In this document: positions 47,384 to 56,457 of the stretch, piece after piece
Layout of the letters: every line of letters starts with the position of its first letter
Position numbering within the stretch: the first letter of the stretch is position 1
Source of the DNA: Blastococcus sp. CPCC 205250
GTDB lineage: Bacteria; Actinomycetota; Actinomycetes; Mycobacteriales; Geodermatophilaceae
NCBI RefSeq assembly: GCF_019799925.1
Contig: NZ_JABGCG010000003.1
Location: 124,001 to 188,000, forward strand
DNA: 64,000 bases
Reading direction: 5' to 3'
The notes under the pieces: generated by a model
Database searches by the model: none
What the model saw: the letters and a program-made list of their open reading frames with translations, nothing else
Told to the model about the DNA's origin: nothing
Made by a program: the position numbers and the translations under genes

Positions 47384-48400
47384 CCAGCCACACGGCGCCT
47401 CCGCGGCCTCCTCGCTGCCGCAGGCGCCGGCCACGACCGCCGCACCGGCCCCACCGGCACGGCTCGCGCAGGCCGCCCTGCGGGACGTGCCGTGGGAGAT
47501 CGGCGTCGCCAAGCCCGACCCGGCGATCGTCGTCGACGGCGTGACCCGGACCTTCGGTGGTCTCACCGCGGTGTCGGTCGACCACCTCGAGGTGCAGCGC
47601 GGCGGGATCACCGGCCTGATCGGGCCCAACGGCGCCGGCAAGACGACGCTGTTCAACCTGCTGACCGGCTTCGACCAGCCCAACGCCGGCACCTGGTCGT
47701 TCGACGGCCGCTCGCTCGGCCGGCTGTCGCCGCACCAGGTCGCCCGCCTGGGCGTCGTCCGGACGTTCCAGCTGACCAAGGCGCTGTCCCGGCTCACCGT
47801 GCTGCAGAACATGCTGCTCGGCGCCAAGGACCAGCGCGGCGAGGGCTTCTTCCGCTCCCTGGTGCCCGGCGTCTGGCGCAAGCAGGAGCAGGCGAACACC
47901 GAGAAGGCCCTCGACCTGCTCGCCCGGTTCAAGCTCGACGCGAAGAAGGACGACTTCGCCGGCACCCTGTCCGGCGGTCAGCGCAAGCTACTCGAGATGG
48001 CCCGGGCGCTCATGAGCGACCCCAAGGTGGTCATGCTCGACGAGCCCATGGCCGGGGTGAACCCGGCGCTGACGCAGAGCCTGCTCGGGCACGTCAAGGA
48101 CCTGCGCGAGCAGGGCATGACGGTGATCTTCGTCGAGCACGACATGGACGTCGTCCGCGACATCAGCGACTGGGTGGTCGTCATGGCCGCCGGCAAGGTG
48201 ATCGCCGAGGGCCCGCCGGAGTCGATCAGCCAGAACCAGGCCGTGGTCGACGCCTACCTGGGCGCCCACCACGACGCCCCGCTGACCGTCGAGGAGGAGG
48301 ACCAGGTCCTCGCCGAGGCCGAGGCGGCCATCGCCCGCGAGGAGGGCACCTCCGGCGAGGTCCTCAGCTCGGACGGCACCGACCGTGAGGGGACCCAGCG

Positions 48401-48404
<4 letters not shown>
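47373..48404 (+). CDS. livG: LivG-type ABC transporter ATP-binding protein with terminal extensions
   Basis: 343 residues against about 255 usual. An Ala/Pro-rich N-terminal extension covers about 1-47. The ABC domain has Walker A GPNGAGKTT, Q-loop RTFQLTKAL, signature LSGGQRKLLE, Walker B VVMLDEPMAGVNP and H-loop IFVEHDMDVV. The last about 45 residues are acidic (LTVEEEDQVLAEAEAAIAREE). It supplies ATP hydrolysis for the LivHM permease. The stop overlaps the livF start (ATGA at 48401-48404). Confidence 0.94.
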
Positions 48405-49258
<854 letters not shown>

Positions 49259-49329
49259 CCCGGGGCCCGAACGGCCCCCCACGGCCCTACGCGGCCCCTC
49301 GGGGGCACACCGCACACCGCACACCGCTG

Positions 49330-49371
49330 ACGGCGCCGGCCCCCTCCCGCACGGGAGGGGGCCGGCGCCGT
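49330..49371 (+). terminator. liv operon hairpin terminator
   Basis: A 20-bp near-perfect, very GC-rich inverted repeat (ACGGCGCCGG start, CCGGCGCCGT end) with a two-base turn lies 71 bases after livF. Confidence 0.85.
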
Positions 49372-49666
49372 CTCGTCTGCCGCTCGCGGTCCGCCGGCGA
49401 CGAGGCCGTGCCGCGCGACGCGCCCGTGGCGCGGGGTGACCGGGCCCCGGCGCCGCCACGAGCGGCTCCCTGGCGTGTGCACCCGGCCCCGCCGCCCTCC
49501 CGGAGTCGGCCGAGGGGCGCGGGCTCAGGACGGGCGTCTGGCGGCGCCGGGACGGCCACCGCTCCCCCACCGATCCCGTGGGACGGCCGAGCGCCATGGG
49601 CCGGCCCGGGGACGTCCGTGCCGCCGCGCGCCCGGGGCGGCGAGTGTCCCCCGACCCCGCACGCAC
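49372..49666. other. Gene-free segment between two terminators
   Basis: About 295 bases between the livF-side and livK-side hairpins. Open frames exist on both strands, but they are Arg/Pro/Gly-rich with no recognisable domain, no ribosome site and no coupling to a neighbour. I see nothing supportable in it. Confidence 0.5.
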
Positions 49667-49701
49667 AGCGGCCCGGCACCGAGGATCGGTGCCGGGCCGC
49701 T
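49667..49701 (-). terminator. Hairpin terminator of the substrate-binding protein gene
   Basis: A perfect 16-bp stem (AGCGGCCCGGCACCGA and its complement) with a GGA loop lies 50 bases downstream of the livK stop on the minus strand. Confidence 0.85.
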
Positions 49702-49751
49702 GCCGGATGGTGCTGCTCAGACGCGCTGCCGATGGCGGCGCATCCGGGGGG

Positions 49752-51110
49752 TCACTCGCCCGACGGGCCGATGCCCTGCGCGTTGAGCTCCTGGATGATG
49801 CGGGCCGACTCGTCGAACCCGATCACGATGATGGCGTCCGGGTCGAACTCCACCATCTGCTGGACCTCGGAGTCGTACGACGAGGCGTTCGGGTCGTAGG
49901 TGATGGCGAGGATGTCGTCCTCGGCCAGGCCACCGTCGACCAGGTTGGCCGTGACGTTCTCGGCCAGGCCCGTGCCGTAGGCGTCGTTGAGGTTCAGGAT
50001 GCCGACGCGGCTGTTGCCGTCGGCCAGGACCAGGTCGGCCAGCGGGATCGCCTGGAGCTGGTCCGGGGGCGCGGTGCGGAAGTACAGCCCCTGGTCGTTG
50101 TAGTCGGTGAACTGGTCCGACGTGTTGGCCGGCGAGATCTGCAGGACGCCGGCGTTCACGATCTTGTCGATGACCGTGAGGCTCACCGAGGACGACGCGG
50201 CACCGATGATCGCGTCGGCGTTGGCCGCCAGCAGGCGGTCAACGCTGGTGTTCGCGGTGTCGGTGGAGGTGTCACCGGAGTCGGTCTCGATCAGCTGGAC
50301 CGGAGCGCCCAGGACGCCACCGGCCTCGTTGACCTCCTGCAGCGCGAGCTGCGCACCGGCGACCTCGGGCGGGCCGAGGAAGGCCAGCGAACCGGTCAGC
50401 GGCAGCAGGGTGCCGATGATCAGCGGGTCGCCCGTGGCACCGGCCGCGACGGGGGCCGGGCCCTCGTCGGAGGCCTGCTGCGCCTCGTCGCCGGCCACCT
50501 GGAACTCGGTGAGGGCGTCGTCGATCGCGTTGTCGTCGCCGAAGGTGAGCAGGCCGAAGGACGCGACCGCCGGCTCACCCGCCTCGGTGAAGCTCAGCGG
50601 GCCGGACGCGCCGTCGTAGTCGACGTTGCCGCCGGCGTTGAGGATCTCGAGGCAGGCGGCGAAGTCGGTGCAGGTCTCGCCACCGAAGGTCAGGCCGTTG
50701 ATGTACGGCGCGAAGTCACGGGCCTCGCTGCTCCCCGCGGCCTGGGCGGCCAGGGAGATGAGGATGAACGCGTCGTAGGTCTCCCCGGCGTAGTTGTACG
50801 TGCCGCCGAGGTCGGGGTCGATCGCGTCGAGCCGGGCCTTGAAGTCGTCGCCGAGGTCGGTCAGGGGCGTGGTGCCCTGCATGCCGGCGAGGTCGCCAGG
50901 GGTGCTGAACTGGTCACCGAGGGCGCTGCCCATGTTGCCGTCGGAGCCGTAGATGTTGACCCCACCGCCGCCGCCGGAGGTGGACTCGCCGCTGCCACCA
51001 CTGCCCGCGTCGTTGTTGTCGCTGTCGTCGTCGCCACCGCCACACGCGGCGAGCGCGATGAGCGCGACGCTCGTCACGGCGATGCCGCGGGCGTTCCTGC
51101 CAGTGCGCAT
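49752..51110 (-). CDS. livK: Branched-chain amino acid type substrate-binding lipoprotein, apparently circularly permuted
   Basis: 452 residues from the ATG at 51110 (GGGAG eight bases upstream). The lipoprotein signal ends LIALAAC, so Cys23 is the lipid site. A Ser/Gly linker follows to residue 50. Residues 51-203 (IYGSDGNMGSALGDQF, AGMQGTTPL, YAGETYDAFILISLAAQAAGS, CTDFAACLEIL, DYDGASGPLSF) are the part that normally forms the C-terminal end of Peripla_BP_6/LivK proteins. After an acidic Ala-rich linker (about 204-228), residues 229-452 (LIIGTLLPLTGSLAFLGPP to RIIQELNAQGIGP) are the part that normally comes first. Both halves look intact. The gene is convergent with livHMGF and probably serves it. 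Confidence 0.9.
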   Translation of the reverse strand: MRTGRNARGIAVTSVALIALAACGGGDDDSDNNDAGSGGSGESTSGGGGGVNIYGSDGNMGSALGDQFSTPGDLAGMQGTTPLTDLGDDFKARLDAIDPDLGGTYNYAGETYDAFILISLAAQAAGSSEARDFAPYINGLTFGGETCTDFAACLEILNAGGNVDYDGASGPLSFTEAGEPAVASFGLLTFGDDNAIDDALTEFQVAGDEAQQASDEGPAPVAAGATGDPLIIGTLLPLTGSLAFLGPPEVAGAQLALQEVNEAGGVLGAPVQLIETDSGDTSTDTANTSVDRLLAANADAIIGAASSSVSLTVIDKIVNAGVLQISPANTSDQFTDYNDQGLYFRTAPPDQLQAIPLADLVLADGNSRVGILNLNDAYGTGLAENVTANLVDGGLAEDDILAITYDPNASSYDSEVQQMVEFDPDAIIVIGFDESARIIQELNAQGIGPSGE

Positions 51111-51309
51111 CAATGAACTCCCAGGATCTTGCGTCGTTCGTGAGGCCTCGATCGACGGCAGGTGCCGCCCAGGGGGCCGCTGAGTGGAGCGAACCTAACC
51201 GCTGGGACAGGGCATCCCGAGAGCCGTCGGACGACCGTGATGAGGTCGTGATCTATCGTGTTGCGTCCGAGTTACGGCCGTCGGGTGAGTGGCACGGGAC
51301 CGCGGGCGG

Positions 51310-51906
51310 TCAGGCCGGGGTGCCCTGCGCGGACCCCTCGTCGAGGATGCGCTGCGCCAGCGCCCGCATCGAGGTGCGCTCGTTCATGGCCGTCCGCTGG
51401 ATCCAGCGGAAGGCCTCGGCCTCGCTCAGCCCCTGGTGGGTCATCAGCACGCCCTTGGCCTTCTCCACGACCTTGCGGGTCTCCAGCCGGTCCTCCAGCG
51501 TGCGCACCTCGCCGTCCAGCGCGGTCATCTCGGTGAACCGGGCGCGGGCCACCTCGATGGCGGGCACGAGGTCGTTCTTGGAGAACGGCTTCACCAGGTA
51601 GGCCATGGCACCGGCGTCCCGCGCGCGCTCCACGAGCTCGCGCTGGCTGAACGCCGTCAGCACGATCACCGGGGCGATGCGGTCCGCGGCGATCTGCTCG
51701 GCGGCCGAGAGCCCGTCGAGCACCGGCATCTGGATGTCGAGGATGACGAGGTCGGGCGCCAGTTCCCGGGCCCGGTCGACGGCCTGCTGGCCGTCGCCCA
51801 CCTCGGCCACGACGACGTAGCCCTCCTCCTCCAGCATCTCCTTGAGGTCGAGGCGGATGAGTGCCTCGTCCTCGGCGATGAGGACCCGGGTCGGCTCGCT
51901 GCTCAC
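51310..51906 (-). CDS. pdtaR: ANTAR-domain response regulator (PdtaR-like)
   Basis: 198 residues from the GTG at 51906. The receiver domain (about 5-122) has the acidic pair in LIAEDEALIRLD, the phosphorylatable Asp in LVILDIQMPVLDG (about residue 57), the Thr in VIVLTAF and the Lys in YLVKPFSKND. The C-terminal ANTAR domain (about 135-190) has EDRLETRKVVEKAKGVLMTHQGLSEAEAFRWIQRTAM. ANTAR regulators bind dual-hairpin RNA and prevent termination. The partner kinase PdtaS is not in the window. Its position near polA-rpsA-coaE and pyk-tesB matches Rv1626. Confidence 0.94.
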   Translation of the reverse strand: MSSEPTRVLIAEDEALIRLDLKEMLEEEGYVVVAEVGDGQQAVDRARELAPDLVILDIQMPVLDGLSAAEQIAADRIAPVIVLTAFSQRELVERARDAGAMAYLVKPFSKNDLVPAIEVARARFTEMTALDGEVRTLEDRLETRKVVEKAKGVLMTHQGLSEAEAFRWIQRTAMNERTSMRALAQRILDEGSAQGTPA

Positions 51907-51989
51907 GGGCGGAGAGCCTAGCCATGCCGGGGCCTCCGGCACTGCCCGTTACGCTGCCGGTACCCCGCCGGACGTGTGGTGTCCGGCAC

Positions 51990-52063
51990 GCCCCCGTACC
52001 CCAATCGGCAGAGGGAGCGGATTCAAAACCCGCGCAGTGTGCGTTCGAGTCGCACCGGGGGCA
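51990..52063 (+). tRNA. tRNA-Leu (anticodon CAA) with short variable arm
   Basis: 74 bases: acceptor GCCCCCG/CGGGGGC, D arm with a short CCC/GGG stem, anticodon loop TTCAAAA giving CAA, a 5-base variable loop GCAGT, T stem GTGCG/CGCAC with loop TTCGAGT, discriminator A. The long variable arm expected of class II tRNA-Leu is absent, so the identity rests on the anticodon. Confidence 0.85.
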
Positions 52064-52128
52064 CCGCCGCGACGGCGCCGTCCGTGCCGTGCGCGTCGGC
52101 CCCCGCCACCGGCGAATACGGTGAGGGC

Positions 52129-53997
52129 GTGACCGAGCCCGCACGCCACATGAGCCCCGAGGAGTTCCGCCGGCACGGCCACGAGGTGGTCGACTGGATC
52201 GCCGACTACTGGACCCGGCTGCCGGGACTGCCGGTCCGCTCCCCCGTGGCCCCCGGCGACGTCCGCGCCCTGCTCCCGGACGCGCCGCCCGAGCACGGTG
52301 AGCCCGTGTCGGCGATCGTGGCCGACCTCGACCGCGTCGTCGTCCCGGGGCTGACGCACTGGCAGCACCCCGGCTTCCTCGGCTACTTCCCCGCCAACAC
52401 CTCCGGGCCCTCGGTGCTGGGCGACCTCGTCTCGGCCGGGCTCGGCATCCAGGGCATGTCGTGGGTGACCAGCCCCGCGGCGACCGAGCTCGAGCAGCAC
52501 GTCATGGACTGGCTCGCCGGGCTGCTGGGCCTGCCCGAGTCCTTCCGGTCGACCGGGACCGGCGGCGGCGTCGTCCAGGACTCCAGCTCCGGGGCCAACC
52601 TCGTCGCGCTGCTGGCCGCCCTGCACCGCGCCAGCGGCGGGGCCACGGTCCGGCACGGGGTGGAGTCCGAGGAGTACACCGTCTACGTCTCCGCCGAGAC
52701 GCACTCCTCGATGGAGAAGGCGGTGCGGATCGCGGGCCTCGGCAGCGACGCCGTGCGCATCGTCGAGGTCGGCGACGACCTCGCCATGCGCCCCGGGGCA
52801 CTGGCGGCCCGCCTGGAGCGTGACGTGGCCCGGGGCCTGAAGCCGGTCCTGGTCTGCGCCACCGTCGGCACGACGTCGACGACCGCCGTCGACCCGCTGG
52901 CCGCGCTGGGTCCGATCTGCCAGCGCTTCGGCGTCTGGCTGCACGTGGACGCCGCCTACGCCGGGGTCAGCGGCCTGGTGCCCGAGCTGCGCCCGCTGCA
53001 GGACGGCGTGGAGTGGGCCGACAGCTACACCACCGACGCCCACAAGTGGCTGCTCACCGGCTTCGACGCCACCCTCTTCTGGGTCGCCGACCGGGGGGCG
53101 CTCACCGGTGCGCTGGCGATCCTCCCGGAGTACCTGCGCAACGCCGCCACCGACGCCGGCGCCGTCGTCGACTACCGCGACTGGCAGATCGAGCTCGGCC
53201 GGCGGTTCCGCGCGCTGAAGCTGTGGTTCGTCGTCCGCTGGTACGGCGCGGAGGGGCTGCGGGCCCACATCCGCTCCGGCGTCGCGCTGGCGCAGGAGCT
53301 GGCCGGGTGGGCCCGGGCCGACGAGCGCTTCGACGTCGCCACCGCCCACCCGTTGTCGCTGGTGTGCCTGCGTCCGCACTGGCCCGAGGACGTCGACGCC
53401 GACGTCGCCACGATGACGCTGCTGGAGCGGCTCAACGACGGCGGCGAGGTGTTCCTCACCCACACCACGGTGCGCGGCCAGGTCGTGCTCCGGGTGGCCG
53501 TCGGTGCCCCGACGACGACCCGCGCGCACGTGGAGCGGGCGTGGCAGCTGCTGTGCGAGAACCACGACTGGCTCTCCCGCGACTTCGCCGAGCAGGCCGC
53601 CGAGCGGGCCCGCGTGGCGGCGGAGCAGCGGGCCGAGGCCGAGCGCCAGGCCGCCGAGCGCGCGGCCGAGCGCCAGGCCGCGGAGCGCGCGGCCGAGCGC
53701 GCCGCCGCCGAGGCCCGGCTGCAGGCCGAGCAGGAGGCCGCAGCCCAGGAGGCCGCAGCCCAGGAGGCCGCAGCCCAGGAGGCCGCAGCGCACGAGGTCA
53801 CACCGCAGGAGGCCCCGGAGCAGGAGGCCCCGGAGCGTTCCCCGGAGGAGCCGGCGGGCGGGGACGAGCCCGCCCAGGTGGTCGCCGCCGCCGTGGAGCC
53901 GGAGCCCGTCGGGGACGCGCCGCTGGAGGTGCCGGCCGCCCAGGACGAGACCGCCGCACAGGCGGCCGCCCAGGCTCCGCTGCAGGCCGGGCAGTGA
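52129..53997 (+). CDS. Group II PLP-dependent amino acid decarboxylase with long Ala/Glu/Gln-rich tail
   Basis: 622 residues from the GTG at 52129. Residues 1-480 are an aromatic-L-amino-acid decarboxylase-type enzyme: FLGYFPANTSGPSVLGDL, THSSMEKAV (stacking His192), VDAAYAGVSGL (Asp274) and the PLP lysine Lys306 in TDAHKWLLTGFD. Substrates of this group include tryptophan, tyrosine, DOPA and phenylalanine; the specific one is not clear. Residues about 483-622 are an extra low-complexity segment: first a charged helical stretch with RQAAERAAERAAAEARLQAE, then EAAAQ repeats, then an acidic Pro/Ala end. It begins 65 bases after tRNA-Leu. Confidence 0.88.
   Translation: MTEPARHMSPEEFRRHGHEVVDWIADYWTRLPGLPVRSPVAPGDVRALLPDAPPEHGEPVSAIVADLDRVVVPGLTHWQHPGFLGYFPANTSGPSVLGDLVSAGLGIQGMSWVTSPAATELEQHVMDWLAGLLGLPESFRSTGTGGGVVQDSSSGANLVALLAALHRASGGATVRHGVESEEYTVYVSAETHSSMEKAVRIAGLGSDAVRIVEVGDDLAMRPGALAARLERDVARGLKPVLVCATVGTTSTTAVDPLAALGPICQRFGVWLHVDAAYAGVSGLVPELRPLQDGVEWADSYTTDAHKWLLTGFDATLFWVADRGALTGALAILPEYLRNAATDAGAVVDYRDWQIELGRRFRALKLWFVVRWYGAEGLRAHIRSGVALAQELAGWARADERFDVATAHPLSLVCLRPHWPEDVDADVATMTLLERLNDGGEVFLTHTTVRGQVVLRVAVGAPTTTRAHVERAWQLLCENHDWLSRDFAEQAAERARVAAEQRAEAERQAAERAAERQAAERAAERAAAEARLQAEQEAAAQEAAAQEAAAQEAAAHEVTPQEAPEQEAPERSPEEPAGGDEPAQVVAAAVEPEPVGDAPLEVPAAQDETAAQAAAQAPLQAGQ
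53734..53793 (+). repeat. 4 x 15 bp in-frame tandem repeat (EAAAQ)
   Basis: Three identical 15-base units (gaggccgcagcccag) and a fourth diverged one encode EAAAQ EAAAQ EAAAQ EAAAH in the decarboxylase tail. The surrounding 53590-53730 stretch also repeats gccgagcgcgcggccgagcgc-type segments encoding AERAAER. Confidence 0.9.
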
Positions 53998-54028
53998 CCG
54001 GAGGCGGTCCCCCCGGGGACCGCCTCGG

Positions 54029-54913
54029 CTACTCGTCCCCGACGTCGCGGATGAGGCCCTCCTGGGCGACCGACGCCACGTGCGTGCCGTCGGCCGACCA
54101 GATCTGCCCGAAGTTGAGCGCGCGGGCACCGGCGGCGGCCGGGCTGTCGGTCTCGTAGAGGAACCACTCGTCGGCGCGCATCGGGGCGTGGAACCACACC
54201 GCGTGGTCCAGGCTGGCGCCCTCGTAGCGCCTGTCCCAGCCGCCGACCCGGGCCAGGCCCGCGCCCAGCAGCGTCAGGTCGGTGACGAAGGTCAGCGCGG
54301 CGGCGTGGATGGTCGGGTCGTCCGGCAGCCGCCCGGCCACCCGGAACCAGCCGTAGGAGCGGGTGTCCGGCGGCAGCTTGGGCACCCGCTCGAACGGGTC
54401 GTCCAGCGACCGCTGGTCGACGGCCTGCCCGAGCAGCTGGAGGTGCTCGTCGTCCTGCTCGCCGTGCCGGCGGGCGTACTCGGCGACGGTGGGGATCGCG
54501 TCCGGCGGCGGCACCTGCGGCATCGGCAGCGAGTGCGTGACGGCGGCCGGCTCGGGCTGGTGGAAGTCGGCGGTCAGGGCGAAGATCGCGACCTGCTCGC
54601 CGCGGCGGCTCTGGTGGGCCAGGACCCGGCGGGTGGAGAACGACCGCCCGTCGCGGATCCGTTCGACGACGTAGCGGATCTCCTCGTTCGGGTCCCCCGG
54701 CCGCAGGAAGTACGAGTGCAGCGAGTGCACCGGCCGCTCGCCGCCGGTCGTCAGCTCCGCGGCCATGAGGGCCTGGCCCGCCACCTGCCCGCCGAACACC
54801 CGCTGCCGGGTGGTCTTCGGCGTCTGCCCGACGTAGACGCCCGGCTCCCGCTCCTCCAGGTCCAGGACCTGCAGCAGCGCGGCGACGTCGTCCGCGCCCC
54901 CTCCCCCGGTCAC
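54029..54913 (-). CDS. tesB: Acyl-CoA thioesterase II
   Basis: 294 residues, a double-hotdog TesB. The first domain has FGGQVAGQALMAAELT and LHSYFLRPGDPNEEI with RDGRSFSTRRV. The second domain has TDLTLLGAGLARVGGW, the catalytic-region SLDHAVWFHAPMRADEWFLYE and the QEGLIRD end. It hydrolyses medium- and long-chain acyl-CoAs. The GTG start at 54913 overlaps the pyk stop (GTGA), matching the conserved pykA-tesB pair. Confidence 0.94.
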   Translation of the reverse strand: MTGGGGADDVAALLQVLDLEEREPGVYVGQTPKTTRQRVFGGQVAGQALMAAELTTGGERPVHSLHSYFLRPGDPNEEIRYVVERIRDGRSFSTRRVLAHQSRRGEQVAIFALTADFHQPEPAAVTHSLPMPQVPPPDAIPTVAEYARRHGEQDDEHLQLLGQAVDQRSLDDPFERVPKLPPDTRSYGWFRVAGRLPDDPTIHAAALTFVTDLTLLGAGLARVGGWDRRYEGASLDHAVWFHAPMRADEWFLYETDSPAAAGARALNFGQIWSADGTHVASVAQEGLIRDVGDE

Positions 54914-56325
54914 GAGTCGGTGCCCACCTCGTGCACGCGGATGAGGTTGGTCGAGCCGACGGTGTTGGGCGGGCTGCCCGCGACGACGACGACGCGGTCG
55001 CCCTCGCGCAGCCGGCCGATCGACAGCAGGGAGAAGTCGACCTGGCGGACCATGTCGTCGGTGTGCGAGACGCTGGGCACCAGGAAGGTCTCCACGCCCC
55101 AGGACAGCGCCAGCTGGCTGCGCACGCGGGCGTCGACGGTGAAGGCCAGCAGCGGCTGGCGCGGGTGCAGGGCGGCCAGGCGGCGGGCGGTGTCGCCGGT
55201 CTGGGTGAAGGTCGCCAGCGCCTTGACGTCGAGCGTCTCGCCGATGTCGCGGGCGCCGCGGACGATCGCGCCGGCGCGGGACCGGGAGACCCGCTCGAGC
55301 TGCGGGACCCGCACGTGCTCACTCTCGACGGCGGCGATGATCCGCTCCATCGTGCGGACCGCGGCGATCGGGTGCTTGCCCACCGAGGTCTCCCCCGACA
55401 GCATCACCGCGTCCGCCCCGTCGAGGACGGCGTTGGCCACGTCGGAGGCCTCGGCGCGCGTGGGCCGGGAGTTCTCGATCATCGACTCGAGCATCTGGGT
55501 CGCGACGATGACCGGCTTGCTGCGCTCGCGGGCGGCCTGGACCGCGCGCTTCTGCACCAGCGGCACCTGCTCCAGCGGCAGCTCCACGCCCAGGTCGCCG
55601 CGGGCCACCATGATCCCGTCGAAGGCCTCGACGATCGCCTCCAGGTTGGCGACCGCCTCGGGCTTCTCGAGCTTGGCGATGACGGGGACGTAGACGTCCT
55701 CCTGCCGCATGATGTCGCGCACCAGCTCGGCGTCGGCCGGCGAGCGCACGAACGACAGGGCGATGAAGTCGACCGACAGGTGCAGCGCGAAGCGCAGGTC
55801 CTCCTCGTCCTTCTCCGACAGGGCCGGCACGCTGACGGCCACCCCGGGCAGCGACAGCCCCTTGTTGTTGGAGACCGGGCCGCCCTCGACGACGAGGCAC
55901 CAGACGTCGGGGCCGTCCACCTCGACCACGGACAGGGCGAGCTTCCCGTCGTCGACGAGCAGGCGGTCACCGACGCGGGCGTCGGCGGCCAGGCCCTTGT
56001 AGGTGGTGGAGACGCGCTCGGCGGTGCCCTCGACGTCCTCGACCGTGATGCACACGCGGGCACCGGTCGGCCACACCACCTTGCCCTCGGCGAAGGTGCC
56101 CAGGCGGATCTTGGGGCCCTGGAGGTCGGCGAGGACCGCGACGGCGTGCCCGGTCCGGTCCGACGCCTCGCGCACGATGCGGTAGGCGGTCGCGTGGTCG
56201 GCGTGCGCACCGTGGCTGAAGTTGAGCCGGGCGACGTCCATCCCGGCCTCGACGAGGGCGGTGACCTGCTCGAGGGAGCTGGCGGCGGGACCCAGAGTGC
56301 AGACGATCTTGGCGCGGCGGGGCAT
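54910..56325 (-). CDS. pyk: Pyruvate kinase
   Basis: 471 residues from the ATG at 56325. The N-terminal MPRRAKIVCTLGPAASS, the B domain, the active-site lysine in PVIAKLEKPEAV, MVARGDLGVELP and the nucleotide/effector segments IVATQMLESMIENSRPTRAEASDVANAVLDGADAVMLSGETSVGKHP are all present. It makes pyruvate and ATP from phosphoenolpyruvate and ADP. A C-terminal regulatory domain (about 350-470) is complete. The frame is open upstream to 56406, but the conserved N-terminus fixes the start. Confidence 0.96.
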   Translation of the reverse strand: MPRRAKIVCTLGPAASSLEQVTALVEAGMDVARLNFSHGAHADHATAYRIVREASDRTGHAVAVLADLQGPKIRLGTFAEGKVVWPTGARVCITVEDVEGTAERVSTTYKGLAADARVGDRLLVDDGKLALSVVEVDGPDVWCLVVEGGPVSNNKGLSLPGVAVSVPALSEKDEEDLRFALHLSVDFIALSFVRSPADAELVRDIMRQEDVYVPVIAKLEKPEAVANLEAIVEAFDGIMVARGDLGVELPLEQVPLVQKRAVQAARERSKPVIVATQMLESMIENSRPTRAEASDVANAVLDGADAVMLSGETSVGKHPIAAVRTMERIIAAVESEHVRVPQLERVSRSRAGAIVRGARDIGETLDVKALATFTQTGDTARRLAALHPRQPLLAFTVDARVRSQLALSWGVETFLVPSVSHTDDMVRQVDFSLLSIGRLREGDRVVVVAGSPPNTVGSTNLIRVHEVGTDS

Positions 56326-56392
56326 GCCGGAGACGCTAGTGGGCGCCCGCGGCGCCGGTGGGAGGGGATCCCGTGTCCCTCGCCACCGACGC

Positions 56393-56428
56393 CACGGGCC
56401 AGGCACCTCGCGAGGTGCCCGGCCCGTG
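56393..56428 (-). terminator. gltBD hairpin terminator
   Basis: An inverted repeat CACGGGCC-a-GGCACCTCG / CGAGGTGCC-c-GGCCCGTG with one mismatch lies 30 bases downstream of the gltD stop. Confidence 0.8.
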
Positions 56429-56457
56429 GTGGGGTGCCCGCCGGAGCGGGCGGCCGC

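Noticed and set aside
49372..49666. Small frames between livF and livK
   Set aside because: Arg/Pro-rich, no ribosome site, no domain, enclosed by two terminators.
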